Part shown: positions 57,048 to 64,000 of the stretch, one piece after another
Layout: each line of letters begins with the position of its first letter
How positions within the stretch are numbered: the stretch's first letter is position 1
Assembly: GCA_015680905.1 (NCBI GenBank)
Contig: CM027380.1
Coordinates: forward strand, 31,798,001-31,862,000
DNA length: 64,000 bases
Source of the DNA: Coptis chinensis
Taxonomy: Eukaryota > Streptophyta > Magnoliopsida > Ranunculales > Ranunculaceae
Reading direction: 5' to 3'
Notes under the pieces: model-generated
What the model saw: only the letters and a program-made list of their open reading frames with translations
The model's database searches: none
What the model was told of the DNA's origin: nothing
Made by a program: the position numbers and the translations under genes

Positions 57048-59075
57048 AGGGTATGCCCGTGCCGTACGACACTAATAGAGTCGCCTGCGACGCTAACTCT
57101 GTAGAAGCAGCCTAAACTTGAACACACCCCCCTCCCCCGTTTTGATTCTATTATAGTGGCTATTGTTCTATTTATGGTCAGGAATGATTATTAGGCTGAG
57201 AAACTCGACATCACACTAACTTGAACCACCTGAAGGGTAATTTGGATAGAACCTCCCCATTATTTTATTACTTTCCAATGTTTTGGATCATGTTAAAAGG
57301 CTGCAAAGACAATTCTCAATCAATAAATCCGGTAGTGATTTGCACAGATGCTCTAGACTCATTCATCTAAATGGACTTAAACATAGAAGAACACCAATTA
57401 AACCAAATGAAATAAGAACAATATGAGAAACAGATACATAATCAGACTCCCACAAGTGGTTTGAATGAGGACATCAAAACAGTACCAAAAAGAGCACCCA
57501 CAAAAGTACGCCAAGTACAAAAAAAAGTAGCGAAAGTACAGATAACATTGTTGACAATCATAACTCTTCCAGAAACCCCATCCTCATTCGCCAATGTCAA
57601 GGTCATTATCATAAATCCCAAGCCTTAAGGAAACTTCATCGAAGAAGTATGTAATTATATGTTTTAAATTCGTTAAATAGAGTGAGTAGGAAATACTATA
57701 TGTACTGAAGGGAAGAAGAAATTGACAATTTAGAAGTGAAACAATGAACGATTGTATTCACCTCTAGACTCTTTTCTAGTTTTGGAACAAGCAAATATGT
57801 AACGCCCCAAAACTCAAACAATTACAAACCTATGACACGTGGTTTTTATAGTAAAATTTTGGCAGCATCTCCTCTGTATTTTTGACATTTTATAAATATA
57901 AACCTATCATAACCTGAAAATCACAATCATATATTTCTCATTGGTTAATCCAGTTACTTAACCGTCTTGACAGATGCCAGAGCAGTCAAATAACTGGCTT
58001 ACAAAAATGAGACCACTTCAGCATTATGACTTAGTACGCCAAAGTATTTGAATGTCTCGACTAATGCCAGATCATCAAAGCACCTCGTACAAAGTTATTA
58101 CCGAAAACACAAGTAAAATACATGCATCCGAGTCCCATAACTATCAAAAGGTCTACACCCTTAACAAATGATATTTACAATGTATAAATATACCATATTT
58201 CCTAAAGTTTCCATTGGGGTAATTCCATAAACGCGACTTTCTGTAACAACACTAATAAATCAAAGAACAAACAATAACCACCGAAATGCTACCTGCACTA
58301 AAATACCTATAAAAGCAGCAGAACCAAATCAAAGCTCAAATCAATCAAAATTATTATTTTTCGACAAACCCAAAACCAAAAAATAGAACCCTTAATAAAT
58401 AAGCAAATAAATACCTGTAACAACACTAGAAGAAGCTCAGACTAAACCTTTACATATAAGAAAACAAATAATTCATCTCTGGCTAAACGATTTTAAAACA
58501 AACTGAATCTTTACATGGAAAATCAAAGAGATTGAGTTATAAGAGAAGAGATGTTACCTGTTTCACTTGACCTGAGAATCAGCAGAGATCACTAAGTTAT
58601 AGTGACTAGCCAAGGTCCCATCGCCACGTTCATGGATGAAAAAAATAAACAACACAATAAGTAGAGAAAGACCAGGGAAGGAAAAATGAAACAAATGAAA
58701 AGGAACATACCTGAGAATCAGTAGAGATCACTAAGTTTGAAGATATGAGAATTGAAATTTCTTTGTTCAGCTAAATACCATATAAACAGACGTCACCATT
58801 TAGTAGGAATTGAAATAGATTTGTATAGAACTATAAATTCAGGTGTTGTAAGATCAAAAATAAGAAATTAGGGGAAAAAAAACTAACCAAGGTTTGCAAA
58901 AAGTTCTTCAATGAAATATTGACAAAATGTAATTACACACCAACTAGCAAAACCTACATAATTTGAACGAAGCAAATTAACCAAGTAAGAGCAAATACAA
59001 ATGTATCAATTTGATGACTATAAATTCAATGAGAAACTACTCAACACGTGACTATAAATGAAAAGAACTTACGGA
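57048..59075. other. Region between the protease remnant and the Helitron gene
   Basis: About 2 kb without a recognisable gene. 57054-57085 holds small GC-rich palindromes (GTGCCGTACGACAC, GTCGCCTGCGAC). The repeated phrase GAGAATCAG(C/T)AGAGATCACT occurs at about 58572 and 58720. The 3' end of the Helitron should be here, but I could not place a convincing hairpin plus CTRR end. Confidence 0.4.
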
Positions 59076-61382
59076 TTATAGTAAGACTTCTGGGTAAACA
59101 AAGTTTGGGGTGTGACTTTCCGAATTTGGAGGGAGGAGAATATCGATTAAATGCGAAGAAGTGCACCTTGATAGTGCAACATATAATTGACCGTGGCTGA
59201 AAACTTCAGTGCGAAGGTCAATCCTCACATACTTCACCGATTGTCCTTGTGACTTATTTATAGTCATGGCATAAGCAACACGCACAGAAAACTGTCTTCT
59301 TGTCATATGAAAAGGAAAATCAGAAGACGACGGTGAAAAAGATATTCTTGGAATAAATGCATGATTACCCGCTTTTTCACTAGTCAAAATTCTTGCAAAA
59401 AGAACGTGAGGTCAACAGTGGACCACCATCAATCGGGTTCCATTGCATAATCCATCTTTGGGAGCAATATTTCGTAACAACATTATAGGACAACCGACTT
59501 TTAGGTTGAGACGAAATGGTGGTAGACCAGCTGGATCAAGTGAGTTTAGGTACTCATTTGGGTATTGATTAATATTGGCTGGATTCGTTGCATCCTCGTC
59601 TGCCATCTTGTCTGCAGCTAGAAATAGAGTATTTTCCCCTGGGAACATATTTAAAGCTGATGCATTAATATCATTGATATCATCATTGTGTGCAGATAGA
59701 ATTGTGTGCTCAGTTAAATATTTCGGTGTAACTATGGTAGGTTGATTTAGCTGAGGATATGTAGTAGAAATGAGATCCTGAAGATTTGCACATCGATGAA
59801 TTGTTGATGGTAGTTCAACTATCTCACTTGGGTCACTTCCTATCTAATTAACCAGAAAATAGTAATGAATATTAGTACGAATAAAAATAGTACAAAGAAT
59901 GATGCAAATGAATATCAATATTAAGCAAAATAGTACAAAGAAAAATACACAGTTTGGCACCTCCATTAAGAAATTTGTGAACGCAATATTTGCAGAGTTT
60001 CCATTTTCCAATCGCATGTTTTGGGCAAGAGTTAGAACATGAATGTGACTCCAGTGGAAGGAAGACCGCAAGGAAGCACGCACAATCTGTTCTGGTATAA
60101 CTGGAAGGCATTGATGGAAGTCACCACCAAGTACAACTGTTATTCCACCAAAAGGTTTATTATTGTCGCGAGTATCTAGAAGTGTGTGATCAACTGCCTC
60201 CACACAAAACTTATTTTGCATTGGGACTTCATCCCAAATAATAAGTTTAGCTTCCCTGAATAATTCGGCATGCATTGAATTCTTACTAAACCCACAAACA
60301 TAGGTATCAAGAATATCTAGTGGGATGCGAAAGGTTGAGTGAGCAGTACGACCACCAACCATTAGTAATGAAGCTATTCCAGATGAAGCGACCATAATAA
60401 CAATATGGCCCTTAGCACGACACGTAGCAGCGATTGTGTTGTAAACAAAAGTTTTGCCTGTTCCTACTGCTCCATTCAAAAAGAAGAGTTTTCCTAGATT
60501 TTGGGAAATGGAATCTATCACTGTTTGATATGAAAACCGTTGCTCTGCATTTAGGAGAACCCTATTGCCATGTGCTTTTGCATTTTGAGGATTAAACTAA
60601 AATTGTCGCTGGTCCCATATGAGTCGGTTTGCAGCAACTAAGTTCCATCTTGTAGTTAACAGAGGCAGCGGCATTAAAGGGAAATTATCTAGTGATTTAC
60701 CTGACACTATCAAAATCTCATTTAAGAGAAATAAACCATAATCTTGCACTTCAGCAGGGGTAGGTTCTGGAATGTTGAACATTGTGCGAAGCTTATGTGG
60801 AAGGTCATCACATATATTTTCCCAAAAATCATTCCACAATGTTTGGGGTTGCAAAGGATTGCACTCTGCGAGAATAACACAGAATAGTCGGCGAAGATGA
60901 TATCCAGTCTGCATGACTGAAGCTTCCTGTAGACATTGCACCCATTCGCTGTCATCTTCCAAAAGTCCACGTGCAACACATGCATCTTTAAAAGTTGGAA
61001 GTGGAGGACCATTACCAATCCTTTTCAGATCATCAAATGATTGAGGTCCTTTTACAACGGTTAGAAGTAAGCGCAGGTAAAATCGCTCACCGGAATTAGG
61101 ACTGGCAAAATACATTCTACCAATAGCAAATTTTCCCTCTCGTATCCTTCTTGTCCAAGTCTGAGATTGTTTGTTCCAAACATAGTATTCGGGGAACTCT
61201 TGATAAGTGAGGCTTCTTGCTCTTAAATCTGATGCACAACAATCAAAGAAGGCAGTCAAAGTTGACTTTTGGCGCTCCGCCCTTGATAGTATATCATGTA
61301 TTGGTTCATCAACTTTATAAACTCTGTGCATTGCATTCGAGGAGATGAAAGTGCCAAAGCAACTGTGTGGGAATCTCCTCAT
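59076..61382 (-). pseudogene. Helitron helicase half (Pif1-type)
   Basis: Minus strand. 61382-60597 carries the linker conserved in Helitron proteins (RSLTYQEFPEYYVW, GERFYLRLLL, PTFKDAC.A.GLL.DD.EW), then a TAG. In the same frame comes the helicase: Walker [22 protein letters not shown], Walker [20 protein letters not shown], then an intron of about 120 bp (GAG/GTGCC to TTAG). 59648-59412: [14 protein letters not shown]...NGTRLMV, a TGA, then [10 protein letters not shown] and QLYVALSR (motifs V and VI) to the end at 59076. The enzyme unwinds DNA during rolling-circle transposition. All helicase motifs are recognisable, but at least two stops break the frame. Confidence 0.9.
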
Positions 61383-63460
61383 GTAGATGGAAACTTAATA
61401 ATCTCCAAACTACTTTCAGTGGGCCAATGTATCTCGCATCCAAGTATTGTTGGATCTCATCCAACTCATTCAACACTATTGTTGTCATGTCATGCCCTTT
61501 AAATATATACTTGTGAATATATTTAACATAATGGATCCCAGCACAAACTTCAACATTAATATGGCAGTTGAACATCTTAGAAAGATAAGGATTATAAGAA
61601 ACAACATCCCTGTTATCAACTGTATGCCCCCTCACAATATATGATCTACCATTGTTACGACAACGGTAGATAGGATATCCATCTTTATCCATGGTGGTAG
61701 CATCTACAAAAGTCTGGGGATAGTGATGCTTGTATCTACCATTTACCATGCATAGAGAGTTAGGATTATTTAGTCCACATGGACCATGAACCATACATGT
61801 GAGGACGGTCCAAAATAACTCAGGTTCGGTTTCTGGATCAGGAAACTCTGCACATATAATGCGATCAACTTGAGCAGGTATACGGATCTTGTCGGAATGT
61901 CGGAGATATATAAGTGTATGCATATGGGGCAACCCGCGTTTCTGGAACTCAATGGTGTAGACATGTGCAATGACAGTACCAAGCACACCTTTCTTTTTAA
62001 TTTCCTTCATCAAGGCCCTTCGCTTTAGTTCAAAGACACGAGACACAACCTCTGATCGATGAGTTGCAGTTTGGTGCTCAGACAATGCCTCAACAACTTC
62101 GTCCCAGTGTGGATTTGCAGTCATTGTGAAAATATATCAGGATGCTTATTGTAACGTGTAATGGCCATTGAATCCTGAAAAATTTCGAACATGAGCCTAG
62201 GGATGCCGACACAAGATACTGGTAAGACCACTCATCTTCCAATCTGGTTTGGGTCGAAAGCTTCAGCTGCAACATCAGTGGTACCTTGATAAAGTTCAGC
62301 CCGAAGCTTGTCTTGCTATAGCCTATAACTTCTCATTTTGTTTTGTTCAGTCAATGCCCATCCATCCACCAGAAACTCTTGAAATAGTTTGTGCCCGCGT
62401 AAGATTGCAGAATATTCTCCAGGGCATTCAAATATCCTGTAACAGTAGAAATCCATCTGTGTCAATCAGTCATTAGTATTTGAACGCCTCATATCAGGTG
62501 AGCACCCAAGCTCTCCATAAGGAAACATTAGCACATAATGCAAAGGCAAGTAAGTTGGATGACATTCACTGATCTGCATGAATTCTTGCCCTCCTTTAAG
62601 ATATATCACAATATCCCTCATATTATCTCGCTCACTGCCATCCCCAGGTAAAATGACAGCAATCTCATCTGCGCTTGGCAAGTTGTAACGACGTCTGTCT
62701 CTAGTAGCACTGTAATGCAAATAAGCAGGTACATTGAAGTTCTCACCATGTTAAAGAGAGGCAGATCTAAGAACATCGTATGTGTGGTGAAAAGTAGTAG
62801 AGAAACAATTATACTGGAGCATAGTTGCATGAATTATCTTCAGAACATCTGTGTTCAAACGGGGATTACGAAGTTAATCTATATCCAATGCAGCACTGGG
62901 ATCATATATGTAATGCTGAGAGTAAGTTGGCTGCCGCCCAGTGTCAGGAATTAGAGATCCAGTTCTATGATGCAACTGATCATGTATAGTAAAAGGCCTT
63001 GGACCTCGTCCAGTAAAGACACGCTCATTTCCTCCAAGGCTCGTAAATGCGAAAGCTTGGTTGTATTGTCTCATGTACTTCCGAAATGACTTTGACTTGC
63101 GATCATTTCCATCATATAAAGCTTTAAGGACTGGAGGTAATGACCATAGTGGAGGCAATTTGACTTTCCCTTGCGAACAACAAGTCCCGAATTGAGGACG
63201 TGATAATGATGAATCTTTTAGTCATTCATCCATCCAATGGAGTGCAGTACAAAATGGACATTGAACATCCATTCTCCCCAAGGAGTGTCTTCCTTGTTCA
63301 ATCAGACGGTTAGAAACAATATTGTCAACTTTGTCTTCATCATCACTTATGTCAGCATTATTAGCAGAGATTGAACGGTCAAAATCATTATGGTGAAACT
63401 CCTCACAATATTGTGCAGGATCCCCAAATAGTTGTTGTTCGCAAGAGAAATAATTGTATA
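61315..63460 (-). pseudogene. Helitron N-terminal and Rep endonuclease half
   Basis: Minus strand. 63360-62874 has CPFCTALHWMDE, a TGA (CGA expected), GKVKLPPLWSLPP, GRGPRPFTIHDQLHHR, IYDPSAALD, then a stop. 62830-62466: YNLPSADEIAVILPGDGSE, LHYVLMFPYGELG. 62460-62130: Helitron-like N domain with stops and one extra base before TMTANPHWDEV. 62124-61315: Rep domain with FQKRGLPHMHTLIYL (HUH motif 2, H-x-H) and YVKYIHKYIFKGHD (catalytic Tyr pair Y-x3-Y). The protein nicks and joins DNA at the transposon ends. A frameshift near 61380 leads into the helicase half. N-terminus beyond 63460 unclear. Confidence 0.9.
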
Positions 63461-63480
63461 TATTTAGACAAAGGTGCCAT

Positions 63481-64000
63481 TATTTTGGTATTCCAATTTC
63501 AATAAGTGTGAAGAAGTATACCGCGAATTTCGGTTAGTTGATGATGATGTAGAAGCTGCATTTGTCGAATGTGATGTTGGATGGACAAAGGATGAGGTAG
63601 AAGACCTACAATTACGCGTACTGCGAAGAAACTTGTGATGTTAGGTAGGATCTTATGGTTTTCTTTGAAACTATAAACCAAACCACAAAGAACCAAGAGA
63701 AAGATGTAATAAACTACGTAGTAACCTTACATTTTGGTGAGACGGTGTTGGTACAAAGTTCTCATTGGTTGAATGTGGAATTGCATGAGGTAATTAAGGA
63801 TACTGAAGCAGAAGATATACATGTACTGCAATGAAACTTGCACAGGTGAGTTATATATAGATTTTGATTAAGGAAAACTGCTAAGTGAAGTACTCACGTG
63901 TTGTTTTGATCCGATGAATCAGCATGGGCACTTGATGTGACACATTCTTCGGGGAGCATAAATAGCCTTACAGGATTAAGGAATGATAGAGATTTTCGAA
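63481..64000. other. Upstream flank of the Helitron gene, nothing identified
   Basis: About 500 bp with no recognisable coding motif. May be promoter or 5' untranslated part of the Helitron gene. No TC end with the usual 5' terminal sequence was seen. Confidence 0.4.

Larger units (their letters stand above)
59076..63480 (-). mobile_element. Helitron coding region (Rep/helicase), decayed
   Basis: A Helitron rolling-circle transposon is indicated by one minus-strand gene with an N-terminal Helitron-like domain, a Rep (HUH) domain and a Pif1-type helicase. The 5' TC end lies right of 63480, possibly outside the window, and the 3' end was not located. At least five in-frame stops and two frameshifts are visible, so it cannot move by itself. 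Confidence 0.85.

Noticed and set aside
57054-57090. Helitron 3' hairpin at the small GC palindromes
   Set aside because: No CTRR with the correct spacing and an A/T insertion site. The sequence may equally be part of the Tat gag-protease linker.
1-64000. tRNA, rRNA or organellar DNA insertions
   Set aside because: No cloverleaf-like or rRNA-like sequence, and no plastid or mitochondrial gene motif recognised.

Overview
This window is plant nuclear DNA, most likely from a eudicot with a repeat-rich genome. The evidence is the set of families present: Ty3/gypsy elements of the Tat/Athila type, CACTA (EnSpm) elements, a Helitron, a Mutator-like MITE, and intron-containing fragments of plant genes (cyclin B2, Mpv17/PMP22, MetE methionine synthase, ERD6-like sugar transporter, cationic amino acid transporter). 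I see no intact resident gene and no tRNA or rRNA gene. Almost all coding sequence is transposon-derived and carries stops or frameshifts.

Layout, left to right. (1) 1-16.3 kb: 3' part of a plus-strand Tat-like element (E1). It has two paralogous antisense accessory genes, a polypurine tract (PPT) at 15581 and an LTR from 15593. It is interrupted by a solo LTR of family A (1059-2664) and a complete family-A element (2796-11882, TSD ACCAC) that keeps gag and protease remnants but no reverse transcriptase or integrase. (2) 16.3-18.0 kb: spacer with a 398-bp Mutator-like MITE (TSD TATTATAAT). (3) 18.0-36.4 kb: minus-strand Tat-like element E2. Its 3' LTR and PPT lie at 18.04-18.43 kb, followed by an antisense accessory gene, two minisatellites and an integrase fragment. 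The accessory gene is split by CACTA1 (19583-23842) and by a 6.6-kb block (23933-30580) flanked by a perfect 89-bp direct repeat. That block holds same-strand fragments of a cyclin B2-like gene (with its start codon), a hydroxyproline-rich-type gene and an Mpv17/PMP22 gene. (4) 36.4-48.4 kb: nested stack. An LTR of family B interrupts the E2 integrase, element D (LTR 37326-38009, PBS, gag) lies in that LTR, and a solo B LTR (38763-40127, TSD TGGGG) and a minus-strand B element (3' LTR 41351-42835) lie in D. (5) 48425-55145: CACTA2 (TSD ACC), carrying fragments of at least three host genes on one strand. (6) 55.9-57.0 kb: minus-strand Tat/Athila gag-protease remnant, possibly the far part of the B element. 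(7) 59.1-63.5 kb: decayed Helitron Rep/helicase gene on the minus strand, whose 5' end may lie beyond the window.

How the parts relate: the window is best read as a time-ordered stack. Where element ends could be defined exactly, target-site duplications support the boundaries, and a reading frame of the E1 accessory gene runs on across the solo LTR once one TSD copy is ignored. The items most worth following up are the chimeric cyclin/Mpv17 block with its 89-bp flanking repeat, the multi-gene CACTA2, and the repeated Tat layout (PPT beside an antisense accessory gene). All similarity calls come from recognising protein motifs by eye; no database search was run.
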